DNA of 54,872 nucleotides from a virus: positions 1-54,872 of IMG/VR virus record IMGVR_UViG_3300009285_002168; one strand, given 5' to 3'. Shown piece after piece: positions 38,438 through 45,504 of the stretch (position 1 is its first letter; every line of letters starts with the position of its first letter). The notes below the pieces were generated by a model that saw nothing but the letters and a program-made list of their open reading frames with translations, made no database searches and had not been told where the DNA came from. A program made the position numbers and the translations under genes.

Positions 38438-39105
38438 TTTTTCACCACCGGGCGCTTGACCGAGAAGAAGCGGAGACCGTTGACCTTCGCGTCCCCCTTC
38501 ATCGCGATCCCGTATTTCCGCGCCTTCTGCTCGTCGAGCGTCTTGAACTCGTCGGGGATGGCAGCGAAGTCCAGAACCTCGTATCCGCCCCACTCCTCGC
38601 GATACGTCACGTTCTTGTTCTTCGGCGCGACTGGGAGGTAAATCAGCGGGACAGCAGAGGGCGCGTCAAGCACGGCCATGGCCCCGGCCTCGTCGCCCTT
38701 CTTCTCCAGCTTCGCGGCAAGCTTCAACCGCTCCTTGTCCTCACGCTCCTGTGCCTCACGGCGCAGCTTCGCCTCGGCCTCCAGACGGATGTTTTCCTGC
38801 GCGGTGTCCCGAGCCGTAATCTTCTTCTTTCCAGCCTTCTCCGCCTCGACCAGCGGTCTGGTCAGATCGGACTCGGCCTTGCAGATGGCCTTATGCGCTG
38901 CGTCTGCCTTTTTCTTCATGTCCGCGTGGTGCTCGACGATCTTCGTAAGCAGCACCTTCACGGTCTGCACCGCTTTGACCATATTATCGTAGGACGCCTG
39001 GTCGGTGATCTCCATCGCGTCGATGTATGCCTGGATACCCTTCGCGTCCTCGGCCAGCGTCACCGGCCGAGCGATCTCGATGACCTCGTGGATGTCCTCG
39101 TTCAC
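38434..39105 (-). CDS. Coiled-coil protein of the recombination operon
   Basis: The product has 223 residues from GTG 39105. Long helices (KTLQ-type region DMKKKADAAHKAICKAESDL, then EAEAKLRREAQEREDKERLK), with a C-terminal beta-rich part (KNVTYREEWGGYEVLDFAAI). Often found beside ERF-type annealing proteins. Possibly a partner or Gam-like factor; not proven. Confidence 0.6.
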   Translation of the reverse strand: MNEDIHEVIEIARPVTLAEDAKGIQAYIDAMEITDQASYDNMVKAVQTVKVLLTKIVEHHADMKKKADAAHKAICKAESDLTRPLVEAEKAGKKKITARDTAQENIRLEAEAKLRREAQEREDKERLKLAAKLEKKGDEAGAMAVLDAPSAVPLIYLPVAPKNKNVTYREEWGGYEVLDFAAIPDEFKTLDEQKARKYGIAMKGDAKVNGLRFFSVKRPVVKK

Positions 39106-39371
39106 GGTCTCTCCTCCTTGACCTTGGTGATCTCGTCGAGCTCCTTCCGGGCAGCGACCCGGTAGGATTCGAGCTTCCCTTTTGCGGCCATCGTGACGAC
39201 GCGCGCGATGCCATCTTGGCAATCATTCACAAGCCCCTCGATCTCCGCCAGCACCTCCGGCTTGGTGTCCACGAACGTGGCACTCGTCTTGAATCCGAGG
39301 TTACAATTGAGAAGGTTGACAACATCCCCGATCACCTTCTTCTTCTCCAGGTACTGCTCGTATGCACTCAT
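39102..39371 (-). CDS. Small protein of the recombination operon
   Basis: The product has 89 residues (MSAYEQYLEKKKVIGDVVNL, then GLVNDCQDGIARVVTMAAKG). Mostly helical. Coupled between ERF and the coiled-coil gene. Unknown. Confidence 0.55.
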   Translation of the reverse strand: MSAYEQYLEKKKVIGDVVNLLNCNLGFKTSATFVDTKPEVLAEIEGLVNDCQDGIARVVTMAAKGKLESYRVAARKELDEITKVKEERP

Positions 39372-40411
39372 GCCGCCCCCTCCTTCTTCGTCGTCTGCTC
39401 CTTGGCTCCGGCGAACTTCACAAGCTCCGCCTTCACCTCATCCCTGAACGCGATCAGGAACTCGTCGTTCGTCGCGTTCAGCCTCGTCCTCGACGCCTGC
39501 TTCTCGCAGTACGCCTTTGATGCGATGTGCGCCTCGTACGCATCCCGCAACAGCCAGTAGGTCTCGATCCCGGCGGGACGCATCGTCTTGAACACCGGGT
39601 CGTCAGGAAGCTTCCGCTCTCCCTTCGGCTTCTCTGCCTTCGTCTCCGGCTTTCCCTTGGGCTGGGCGCTCTCTGCCTTCGGAGCTGCCGCGGCCGTTCC
39701 CCCTTCGGCCTTCGGCTGCTCGCTCACTTTCGGCGGGTGCTTCTCCTCCGTGTCGAGTACCGTCTTCTGTTCCGAACTCGACGGCTTATCTTCCGGCGTC
39801 GTCTTGCTGTTCGCGTCGTCGTCCTCATCCGCCGTCATGATTCCGAACCCGTCACAGAACGCGTAGCGCTTGGCGTAGGTAAGCGCGCTCCCCACCCGCT
39901 GCGGCGCAGTCATGTAGGAATCGGTTTCGATGGGCATGATGAGTCTCGTGCTCTCAGAGTGTCCGGCCACGTGATGGATCGACATGATCGCCGTGACGTG
40001 AGCCTGTCCCTGCTCGGTCTCCACGGAGTAGGCGAAACCGTGCTTGTTCAGAAGCTCCTTCACCTGAACGACGATGGATTCTAGCGGGGCGTACCGATAG
40101 CGGACCTTGCCCTGCCTGTCCATCACGGCCTTCGTCTTCGTGATGGTCGGCATCTCACTCTGGAATACGGCCAACGCGGCGTGGTACTGTTCCTTCGCCC
40201 ACTCCGCTTTCAACTCGCGGCGCATCGCAAGCAACCGCTCGATGGTCTCCACCGGCAGCTTGCTCTTGACCGCCTGCGCGATCAGGTCCCCTGGATTGAT
40301 CGCCAGCTCCTTGGCCCCCACTACCGCAGGGACCATCGACTCCTCGTCCGCCGTGATCGGCATCTGCACCGCCTCGCCCGTCACCACGGCTGTTCGCTTC
40401 GTCTTCGCCAT
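39368..40411 (-). CDS. ERF-type single-strand annealing protein
   Basis: The product has 347 residues from ATG 40411. The ERF domain is clear: LAVFQSEMPTITKTKAVM, RYRYAPLESIVVQVKELLNK, HGFAYSVETEQ, then TAPQRVGSALTYAKRYAFCD. The middle linker is Pro/Lys/Glu-rich, disordered. The C-terminal helical part likely binds partners. It has its own promoter upstream and precedes the exonuclease genes, a classic recombination module. Confidence 0.85.
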   Translation of the reverse strand: MAKTKRTAVVTGEAVQMPITADEESMVPAVVGAKELAINPGDLIAQAVKSKLPVETIERLLAMRRELKAEWAKEQYHAALAVFQSEMPTITKTKAVMDRQGKVRYRYAPLESIVVQVKELLNKHGFAYSVETEQGQAHVTAIMSIHHVAGHSESTRLIMPIETDSYMTAPQRVGSALTYAKRYAFCDGFGIMTADEDDDANSKTTPEDKPSSSEQKTVLDTEEKHPPKVSEQPKAEGGTAAAAPKAESAQPKGKPETKAEKPKGERKLPDDPVFKTMRPAGIETYWLLRDAYEAHIASKAYCEKQASRTRLNATNDEFLIAFRDEVKAELVKFAGAKEQTTKKEGAA

Positions 40412-40440
40412 GCATCCTCCTCGATCTTGGCTTGTCAGGA

Positions 40441-40469
40441 AGTGTACACGATTTCACAAAATGTTTCAA
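40441..40469 (-). promoter_or_regulatory. Promoter of the ERF recombination operon
   Basis: - strand TTGAAA (40464-40469) and TACACT (40441-40446) are separated by exactly 17 bases. A GAGGAGG ribosome site precedes the ATG at 40411. This makes a good sigma-70 promoter and lets the ERF module be expressed independently of the first early promoter. Confidence 0.7.
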
Positions 40470-40840
40470 GTCTCTTCTATAGTATCCCCCTCTCCGCGCC
40501 TCGCGATGGGCACCTCCGTGAGCTTCACAATCTCCCGCAGATAGTTGAACGCTCCCATAATGCGTCGCTCTGGAACCACGTCGGTCGTCCAGAAGTCGAA
40601 GCCCCTCTTCACTTCCTGCCGTCCGCTGGGAGCCCACCTGTTCCCGACCACGAGCTGTTGCACGCTCCACTGGATGTAGCCGTAGTCAGCCCCGCACCGG
40701 AGGCACCGCCACCAGAGCCCGTAGGGGAGCATGACGTCCGCGACTACGACGATGGTTTTCGCAGTCTCCTCCGTGAGCTTCCCCGCGACCGACCGAATCT
40801 CCCGACTGGGAGACGAACAAAACGGACATCGCTCGTACAT
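40466..40840 (-). CDS. Zinc-ribbon protein
   Basis: The product has 124 residues from ATG 40840. CPFCSSPSREI then CLRCGADYGYI make two CxxC halves of a zinc ribbon. The C-terminal half is helical (RRIMGAFNYLREIVKLTEVP). Unknown. Confidence 0.6.
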   Translation of the reverse strand: MYERCPFCSSPSREIRSVAGKLTEETAKTIVVVADVMLPYGLWWRCLRCGADYGYIQWSVQQLVVGNRWAPSGRQEVKRGFDFWTTDVVPERRIMGAFNYLREIVKLTEVPIARRGEGDTIEET

Positions 40841-41199
40841 CACGCCTCCTCGTATTCTCTCTCCGCCTTGCTCGGCGGGTCTGCCGCGTAGTCCTCGGTG
40901 ATCGCCCATCCGCCGTGCCAGATCTCCATCCTCAGGTCGTTGTCCCACCGTGGGAACGATCCGAACGCGCACGCGTGGAGCTGCGCCAGGATCTCCGTCC
41001 GGCATTCCTTGATGAGCACCGCAACGTCTCCCAAACTCAGACATCCCGGGATCATGAGCACCACGACCCCGATCACCTGGGGCCGGGAGTCGTATCCCTT
41101 GACGCCATGGTACTCGTAGGCGCCGATCCCCATGTCCTCGATGCAGTGATCCTCGATCACCCTCCCCGCGAGGAGCAGATCGAGCGCGTCATCCTTCAC
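40840..41199 (-). CDS. Protein of unknown function
   Basis: The product has 119 residues from GTG 41199. Alpha/beta, with GVVVLMIPGCLSLGDVAVLI in the middle. The end is acidic. Coupled to the previous gene. No family. Confidence 0.5.
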   Translation of the reverse strand: MKDDALDLLLAGRVIEDHCIEDMGIGAYEYHGVKGYDSRPQVIGVVVLMIPGCLSLGDVAVLIKECRTEILAQLHACAFGSFPRWDNDLRMEIWHGGWAITEDYAADPPSKAEREYEEA

Positions 41200-41453
41200 G
41201 GAGCCGCCTCCTTCTGGACCTCGGCCACGTAGTCCACCCCGGTCGGCGGCGCGTGCCCCGGCGCCTTCTTCGCCTCCCGCTTCTTCGGCAGCACGATCAC
41301 CCGATTCTGCGCGTAGGCGAGGAATAGCCCGGTCAGAGCCGCGAGCACATCCTCCTCGCCGTTATCGCGGAGGATCCCCTTGTCCTTGGCCCTCGCCGCT
41401 GCCTGCTTGATCGCCGTGTCATCGACGTAGATCGTCAGTCTGTGCATGAGCAT
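41196..41453 (-). CDS. Ribbon-helix-helix-like small protein
   Basis: The product has 85 residues from ATG 41453. Begins MLMHRLTIYVDDTAIKQAAA, a strand then helix with AALTGLFLAYAQNRVIVLPK, loosely matching RHH/Arc-type folds. Acts possibly as a repressor; weak evidence. Confidence 0.5.
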   Translation of the reverse strand: MLMHRLTIYVDDTAIKQAAARAKDKGILRDNGEEDVLAALTGLFLAYAQNRVIVLPKKREAKKAPGHAPPTGVDYVAEVQKEAAP

Positions 41454-41464
41454 CTTAAACCCCC

Positions 41465-41815
41465 TTAGAATGACTTGTCGCGCTTCGTCCACTCCGGCTT
41501 GAACTCCACGTGCTCCGCGATCACATAGACCTTGGAGCAGGGGGTGCCGTCAGGGCCTTCCCACCGATCCTGTCTGAGGTATCCGACCACCCGCACCCCG
41601 CGCCCCTTCTTGAGGTGCTCGTTGCAGATCTCCGCGGGCTTCGCGAAAACCGTCACGTCGAAGTAGGACACCTCCTTCTGGTACTCCTCTCCCCGCTTGA
41701 ACGAACGGTTATTGGCGACGGAGAAGGAGCACACCGCCGTTCCCTTGGGGGTGTACTTCAGCTCCGGGTCCCTGGTCAGATTCCCCTCGATCAGCACCGA
41801 ATTGAGACTGTTCAT
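41465..41815 (-). CDS. ssb: Single-stranded DNA-binding protein
   Basis: The product has 116 residues from ATG 41815. OB-fold motifs in order: NSVLIEGNLTRDPELKYTPK, GTAVCSFSVANNRSF, SYFDVTVFAKPAEIC, then GRGVRVVGYLRQDRWE. It binds single-stranded DNA in replication and recombination. It is short, with a poor acidic tail, so it may not recruit host partners. Confidence 0.9.
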   Translation of the reverse strand: MNSLNSVLIEGNLTRDPELKYTPKGTAVCSFSVANNRSFKRGEEYQKEVSYFDVTVFAKPAEICNEHLKKGRGVRVVGYLRQDRWEGPDGTPCSKVYVIAEHVEFKPEWTKRDKSF

Positions 41816-41863
41816 GTTTTCTCCCCATCCGAAAACTCGGCGAGCGCTCTCGGCCCGCCGTCA

Positions 41864-41934
41864 AGCCAGGAGCCGGAATCGGACCGGCGTCCGCCGATTA
41901 CAGATCGGCCGCTCTACCGTTGAGCTACCCTGGC
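41864..41934 (-). tRNA. tRNA-Thr-like gene (anticodon TGT)
   Basis: 71 bases, no CCA encoded. Acceptor GCCAGGG pairs with TCCTGGC (last pair G-T); D-arm GCTC/GAGC with GG in the loop; anticodon stem GCCGA/TCGGC; loop TCTGTAA; variable GGAC; T-stem GCCGG/CCGGC with loop TCCGATT. Positions 33 and 55, normally U, read as C. This may be a true tRNA with unusual loops, a decaying copy, or one with altered decoding. It sits between the SSB gene and a 60-residue gene. Confidence 0.7.
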
Positions 41935-41939
41935 TATCG

Positions 41940-42122
41940 TCAGTCGAGCAGCCCGGCGATCCTCTGCGCCGTCTCCTTGTCCGGCACGTAGGCTATCGTC
42001 GCGCCATCGGAATCCACGACGCGATACCATGACGTAAGAAACACCTCCGCTTCCTCCCGCGTGAGGTTGGATAGTTTCGGGTCCTCGACCCGGACGTGCC
42101 CATTTTTTGCTGCTTCGGTCAT
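41940..42122 (-). CDS. Small protein of unknown function
   Basis: The product has 60 residues, starting ATGA-coupled at 42122 (MTEAAKNGHVRVEDPKLSNL). Ends five bases before the tRNA-like gene. Helical; unknown. Confidence 0.5.
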   Translation of the reverse strand: MTEAAKNGHVRVEDPKLSNLTREEAEVFLTSWYRVVDSDGATIAYVPDKETAQRIAGLLD

Positions 42123-42328
42123 CGTCCCTCCTCCTTCGGCGCCGCCAGCAGGATTTCCTCATCCCAAAACCGGAGGAGCCAGAGCCCGGTTGACCGGACC
42201 ACGATGTCATCGACGTTCTCCCCCAGGATGTCACACCATGCGTCCTGCACCTCCTGCGCCGTTACCTCCTCGCCGATGTCTCCGCCGAGGTACTCGCACC
42301 CGCGGTTGTTCAGGATGTAGGTTTTCAT
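42119..42328 (-). CDS. Small protein of unknown function
   Basis: The product has 69 residues from ATG 42328 (MKTYILNNRGCEYLGGDIGE). Alpha/beta; coupled to the zinc-ribbon gene upstream. Unknown. Confidence 0.5.
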   Translation of the reverse strand: MKTYILNNRGCEYLGGDIGEEVTAQEVQDAWCDILGENVDDIVVRSTGLWLLRFWDEEILLAAPKEEGR

Positions 42329-42837
42329 CGCCCCACCTTCTCCAGTGCCTTCATCCGCGCCGAGTGAACCTTCATGCTCTTCGCGTGCCTCCACGCGGCC
42401 TTGTCTTCCGTGATCGCTTCCCACAGCGAACGCGCCAACCACTCGGCCGTCGTCAAGTTGATGCCGTGCCGCACCACCAGCCGCTGCCACGCGGCATCCC
42501 TCGCGATCCGGTACTCCGCCGCGCGCGCGATGGCCTTCTCCAGGTTCGGCGGCGTTAGGATCGCGAGCCCTCGGTCGAGGTCGAGCTTGATGTCCGCGCT
42601 CATGCGCACGCCGTGATTCTTCCCGCCGCACGAGCAGTTGCAGTAATGATCCTTGGCGGCCGTGCAGAGCGTGTTGCATGGAGTCTCGCTGCGCTCTTTG
42701 TGGATGTGGTTGTCCTGCTTGACCTTGCCCATGTAGGACAGTCGCCCGCCGCAGAAACACTCCGCATCTGCCGCCTGTCTCCCCTCCGTCACCATTGGGC
42801 TCAGGCAGTCGCCGCACTTGTAGTAGTGTCGGTCCAT
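42325..42837 (-). CDS. Zinc-ribbon protein of unknown function
   Basis: About 170 residues from ATG 42837, after GAGGAGG. N-terminal Cys pairs (YYKCGDCLSPM and CFCGGRLSYM) and a second cluster (YCNCSCGGKNHGV). The C-terminal part is helical (NLEKAIARAAEYRIARDAAW). A likely nucleic-acid-linked protein. Confidence 0.6.
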   Translation of the reverse strand: MDRHYYKCGDCLSPMVTEGRQAADAECFCGGRLSYMGKVKQDNHIHKERSETPCNTLCTAAKDHYCNCSCGGKNHGVRMSADIKLDLDRGLAILTPPNLEKAIARAAEYRIARDAAWQRLVVRHGINLTTAEWLARSLWEAITEDKAAWRHAKSMKVHSARMKALEKVGR

Positions 42838-43016
42838 CACCGGTCCTCCTCGGCCAGCACGTAGGCCGCTTCCTGCGGTTCATACGACTGCTCGAACAGC
42901 GCCATGAGATCAGCTCCGAGCGCTGCGTCGATCTCCACTATCCCGATGTGCCGCAGCCAGCGCCGCACCGCGCAGAACCATGCCGACCAGTCGTCGCGCT
43001 TCCTTGCCATGGTCAT
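42837..43016 (-). CDS. Small helical protein
   Basis: The product has 59 residues from ATG 43016 (MTMARKRDDWSAWFCAVRRW). Coupled at both ends. Unknown. Confidence 0.5.
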   Translation of the reverse strand: MTMARKRDDWSAWFCAVRRWLRHIGIVEIDAALGADLMALFEQSYEPQEAAYVLAEEDR

Positions 43017-43198
43017 CCTCCTTGCCCGATAGAGAGAATCTGGTGGTATGCCTGGGCTACCGTATCCACCTCTGGAAACACGGCCATCGTTTTGCCCCAT
43101 GACTCACGGCACCACGCGAGCCGTCCCATGTAGCGCATGAGCCGTAGCGTTTGCCGACCGTTTCCAAGGTCGACCACTGCTTTTCGTATGGTCTTCAT
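43013..43198 (-). CDS. Small basic protein
   Basis: The product has 61 residues from ATG 43198, overlapping the previous stop. Contains TLRLMRYMGRLAWCRESWGK. Unknown. Confidence 0.5.
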   Translation of the reverse strand: MKTIRKAVVDLGNGRQTLRLMRYMGRLAWCRESWGKTMAVFPEVDTVAQAYHQILSIGQGG

Positions 43199-43422
43199 TT
43201 CGCATCCGCCAGTCCGCGCACGACGGCAGCGATCTGCTCCACGCTTCCCCACGAATCCGGCAGCTCGATCCCGGCCTCGCCGATGGACACGATGTCCGCA
43301 GCCGTGATCGTGCGGCGCTCCTCGCGGCTCTGGGATGCAAGCGCGCCCTCCAGCCCGCGAGCGATCTGCTCGACCACCACGTCCGACACCGCCCTCGTCC
43401 GTCCGTCGATCTGTAGGTACAT
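43195..43422 (-). CDS. Small helical protein
   Basis: The product has 75 residues from ATG 43422, after GAGGAGG. DVVVEQIARGLEGALASQSR, then DIVSIGEAGIELPDSWGSVE. Unknown. Confidence 0.5.
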   Translation of the reverse strand: MYLQIDGRTRAVSDVVVEQIARGLEGALASQSREERRTITAADIVSIGEAGIELPDSWGSVEQIAAVVRGLADAK

Positions 43423-43433
43423 GGTCTTCCTCC

Positions 43434-43733
43434 TCATCCCTTCTTCGGCGCTTTGGCCACCAACCGGCGCACGATATCCTCGGCGCTGCCTTTCTCCTCA
43501 TCGCTGGACACCGAGGCGAAGTCCGCGTGCTCTGCCGTCCACCCCAGATACTGGAGAGCATGGCGGATACGGCAGCGTCTGGCCTCGGCGTGCTTTTTCC
43601 AGTAGTCGCCGGAGTTGGAGTCGAGCCACCACATGCCGGTGTCGTAGTCGCGCACTGTGGTCACCCAACCGTCGCCGCTGCGGTATAGGGACACGTCCCC
43701 GCGTGCCTTGCGAAGAGCTTCCGTGATCGTCAT
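43434..43733 (-). CDS. Protein of unknown function
   Basis: The product has 99 residues from ATG 43733, overlapping the previous stop. Mixed fold with EALRKARGDVSLYRSGDGWV and a helical C-terminus (DEEKGSAEDIVRRLVAKAPK). Unknown. Confidence 0.55.
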   Translation of the reverse strand: MTITEALRKARGDVSLYRSGDGWVTTVRDYDTGMWWLDSNSGDYWKKHAEARRCRIRHALQYLGWTAEHADFASVSSDEEKGSAEDIVRRLVAKAPKKG

Positions 43734-43939
43734 GACTTTGCCTTCCTGCCGGCATCCCACGCCAGCACCGTCCTGGGGCGCCCGGCAACGTAGGCTGGCC
43801 GTCGAGCCCACTCGGCGTCCGTCGCGAGTTCCCGGTACTGCCTCGCGCACTGCTCGCGCCTTACCGTGTCGCCGAAGCTGTCGAACGCCTTCGCGCGCTC
43901 GCGCTTGGTGGCCTCGGCCTTGATCTGTTTGTCGGTCAT
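43730..43939 (-). CDS. Small helical basic protein
   Basis: The product has 69 residues from ATG 43939 (ATGA). Helical and basic (KAEATKRERAKAFDSFGDTV). Unknown. Confidence 0.5.
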   Translation of the reverse strand: MTDKQIKAEATKRERAKAFDSFGDTVRREQCARQYRELATDAEWARRPAYVAGRPRTVLAWDAGRKAKS

Positions 43940-44073
43940 ATCCTCTCCTCCTCCCGCACGAAGTGCCGGAGGACCCACCACACGATGCGCCCGTGCTGCC
44001 CCCAGAGTCGGAGCCAGAACGGCCGGATCATTCCGGTTTTCCAAAAAATCGCAGTCCACAGATTCACTGTCAT
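43936..44073 (-). CDS. 45-residue aromatic, basic peptide
   Basis: It starts at ATG 44073 with an excellent ribosome site (GAGGAGGATAGT). Rich in Trp and Arg, ending VREEERI; possibly membrane-associated. Coupled to the next gene (ATGA). Confidence 0.5.
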   Translation of the reverse strand: MTVNLWTAIFWKTGMIRPFWLRLWGQHGRIVWWVLRHFVREEERI

Positions 44074-44091
44074 ACTATCCTCCTCGCCTCG

Positions 44092-44271
44092 TCAGATCAC
44101 CGTGCTCCCGAACCGGAAACCGCGCTTGTCGATCAGGTATTTGCAGGCATCCTGGGCGCTCTGGCTCAGCGCGGCCCGCGGGAGGTAGATGATTTTCCCG
44201 CGATAGTCTACCAGAAGATTCCGCAATAGCTTCCTCGCCTCTTTCGTGGTCATCCGCTCGTCAGTTGTCAT
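44092..44271 (-). CDS. First early gene, small protein
   Basis: The product has 59 residues from ATG 44271, after GGAGGA, directly downstream of the promoter at 44290-44318. Contains MTTKEARKLLRNLLVDYRGK, helical. First gene of the leftward early operon; unknown. Confidence 0.6.
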   Translation of the reverse strand: MTTDERMTTKEARKLLRNLLVDYRGKIIYLPRAALSQSAQDACKYLIDKRGFRFGSTVI

Positions 44272-44289
44272 TCTGTCCTCCATAATATA

Positions 44290-44318
44290 ATAGTACATTC
44301 TTTCTAACAGTTTGTCAA
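44290..44318 (-). promoter_or_regulatory. Main early promoter
   Basis: - strand TTGACA (44313-44318) and TACTAT (44290-44295) are separated by exactly 17 bases, in an AT-rich stretch. The first early gene starts 19 bases from the -10. This is the best promoter in the window and marks the start of the leftward early operon, right beside the end of the late operon. Confidence 0.8.
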
Positions 44319-44424
44319 TAGGGTTGCAAGCACTTTATAATAGAAGGAAACGCACAGTCCAGGAGGGCCAAAGGCGGCCCGTGGGCGGGTTTGGGCTGGT
44401 TGGGAGACGGGGAAGCTACCGGAC

Positions 44425-44457
44425 GCGCCTACGGCTACAGTTTTGTGGCTGTGGCGC
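44425..44457. other. Long hairpin between late-operon end and early promoter
   Basis: GCGCC (44425-44429) and ACGGCTACA (44431-44439) pair with TGTGGCTGT (44444-44452) and GGCGC (44453-44457), giving a 14-bp stem with one bulged base, some G-T pairs and a four-base loop. No U-tract follows on the - strand, so it is not a standard intrinsic terminator. A second stem GGGCC/GGCCC lies nearby. May separate late and early transcription or serve as a packaging or origin site. Confidence 0.45.
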
Positions 44458-44515
44458 CATCCTGAGAGGGGTTGCGGCTATCGGTTTGTATCCGAAGAGG
44501 CTTTCGGCGGGAAAA

Positions 44516-44974
44516 TCAGCTTCCGGAGGGTATCAGAGCGTGGAAAATCCACCCGATGACGCCGCCGGCGAGCGCACATGCTCCTCCGATGAGCAGGGTC
44601 CTGGCCGGGAATCGGCCGATGATCCGGGAGAGGTTGGTGATCTGCTTGCGGTACTCCGTGCTCTCCGCCTCGAGCCCGGCGATCCTGGCGAGCAGCGGGC
44701 GCGCCGCGTCAGCCGCCGCTCCCTCTACCGCCACCCGTAGCCGCTCGGCGAAGTCGCGCTCGAGCTGCGTCACCTGCTCGACGCACTTCGCTTCGAGCGC
44801 CGTCAGCTCCTGCTCGCAAATCCGCAACGGCACCATCGGCTCGCTCACGGACGGCTCCGGCAACATCGGCGCCAGACTCTCGGCCCGCAGCGGCCAACAC
44901 GTCGCCAGGAGAATCATCGGCCAGATCGCGAGCCGCAGCATCACGCGCCGCAGCCCCGGCCACTTTCGCATCAT
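44516..44974 (-). CDS. Spanin-like membrane protein with coiled coil
   Basis: The product has 152 residues from ATG 44974, after GGAGGG. A basic N-terminus is followed by a signal-anchor-like stretch (MLRLAIWPMILLATCW), then a coiled coil (QELTALEAKCVEQVTQLERD and beyond) and a C-terminal span (TLLIGGACALAGGVIGWIFH). Layout fits a Rz-like spanin or holin-associated protein, last in the late operon. Overlaps the preceding frame extensively. Confidence 0.55.
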   Translation of the reverse strand: MMRKWPGLRRVMLRLAIWPMILLATCWPLRAESLAPMLPEPSVSEPMVPLRICEQELTALEAKCVEQVTQLERDFAERLRVAVEGAAADAARPLLARIAGLEAESTEYRKQITNLSRIIGRFPARTLLIGGACALAGGVIGWIFHALIPSGS

Positions 44975-45122
44975 CGTTCCCTCCACGTTTCAGTACTACC
45001 GCCGCGGCCCCGAAGACCGCGACGGCCGCCCCTGCCACCACCTCCCATGCGTCGGGGAGGACGACCATCACCACGCCCGCCACAAGCGCGAGCGCGATGG
45101 CCACAAGCGTAGCTCGTCTCAT
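44709..45122 (-). CDS. Small membrane protein overlapping the spanin-like gene
   Basis: ATG 45122 overlaps the previous stop (ATGA). The first about 50 residues contain two spans (LVAIALALVAGVVMVVLPDA and VVAGAAVAVFGAAAVVL); the rest is Ala/Arg/Asp-rich and overlaps the spanin-like gene by 266 bases. Only the N-terminal part looks natural, so the true end may be misjudged. If real, it is a paired lysis accessory, analogous to Rz/Rz1. Confidence 0.4.
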   Translation of the reverse strand: MRRATLVAIALALVAGVVMVVLPDAWEVVAGAAVAVFGAAAVVLKRGGNDDAKVAGAAARDAAARDLADDSPGDVLAAAGRESGADVAGAVRERADGAVADLRAGADGARSEVRRAGDAARARLRRAATGGGRGSGG

Positions 45123-45493
45123 GCCTTCGGCCTCGTGATCCACGACTTGTCGGGATTGATCGTCACGCCGAAGAGCTTCTCCGGGAGGATTGTCTTGGCG
45201 AGCTGATAGAGGATGCTCGCGGCCCCGGCGTGCTTGATCCCGCTCCCGATCCATGTGCGCCAGTCGAACGGCCTCACGTCCACCACGGCGAGAGCGAACG
45301 CCAGCACCGCAACGAGCAGTGCATAGGCTCCGTTGCCGAGACGCTTGACCTTGCCCTTCTTCGGCACCGGCCTGTCAACGGCACGCACGATCAGGAGCAC
45401 GAGGATCAGCCCCAGCACGAGCGCCATGTTGACGCCCGGGAAGAGCGCGCCGAGCTTGTCCACCACCGTCTTGATCCAGTCAAGGATTTCCAT
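45119..45493 (-). CDS. Membrane protein, holin-like
   Basis: The product has 124 residues from ATG 45493, after GGAGGG. Three candidate spans (MALVLGLILVLLIVRA, YALLVAVLAFALAVVDV, SGIKHAGAASILYQLAKTIL). It follows the M23 peptidase and precedes the small membrane genes, which matches a lysis cassette. Holin assignment is by position. Confidence 0.55.
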   Translation of the reverse strand: MEILDWIKTVVDKLGALFPGVNMALVLGLILVLLIVRAVDRPVPKKGKVKRLGNGAYALLVAVLAFALAVVDVRPFDWRTWIGSGIKHAGAASILYQLAKTILPEKLFGVTINPDKSWITRPKA

Positions 45494-45504
45494 TGGTCCC
45501 TCCA

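Noticed and set aside
44425-44457. Hairpin as an intrinsic terminator of the late operon
   Set aside because: No T-run follows on the - strand, so it is listed only as an unexplained structure.
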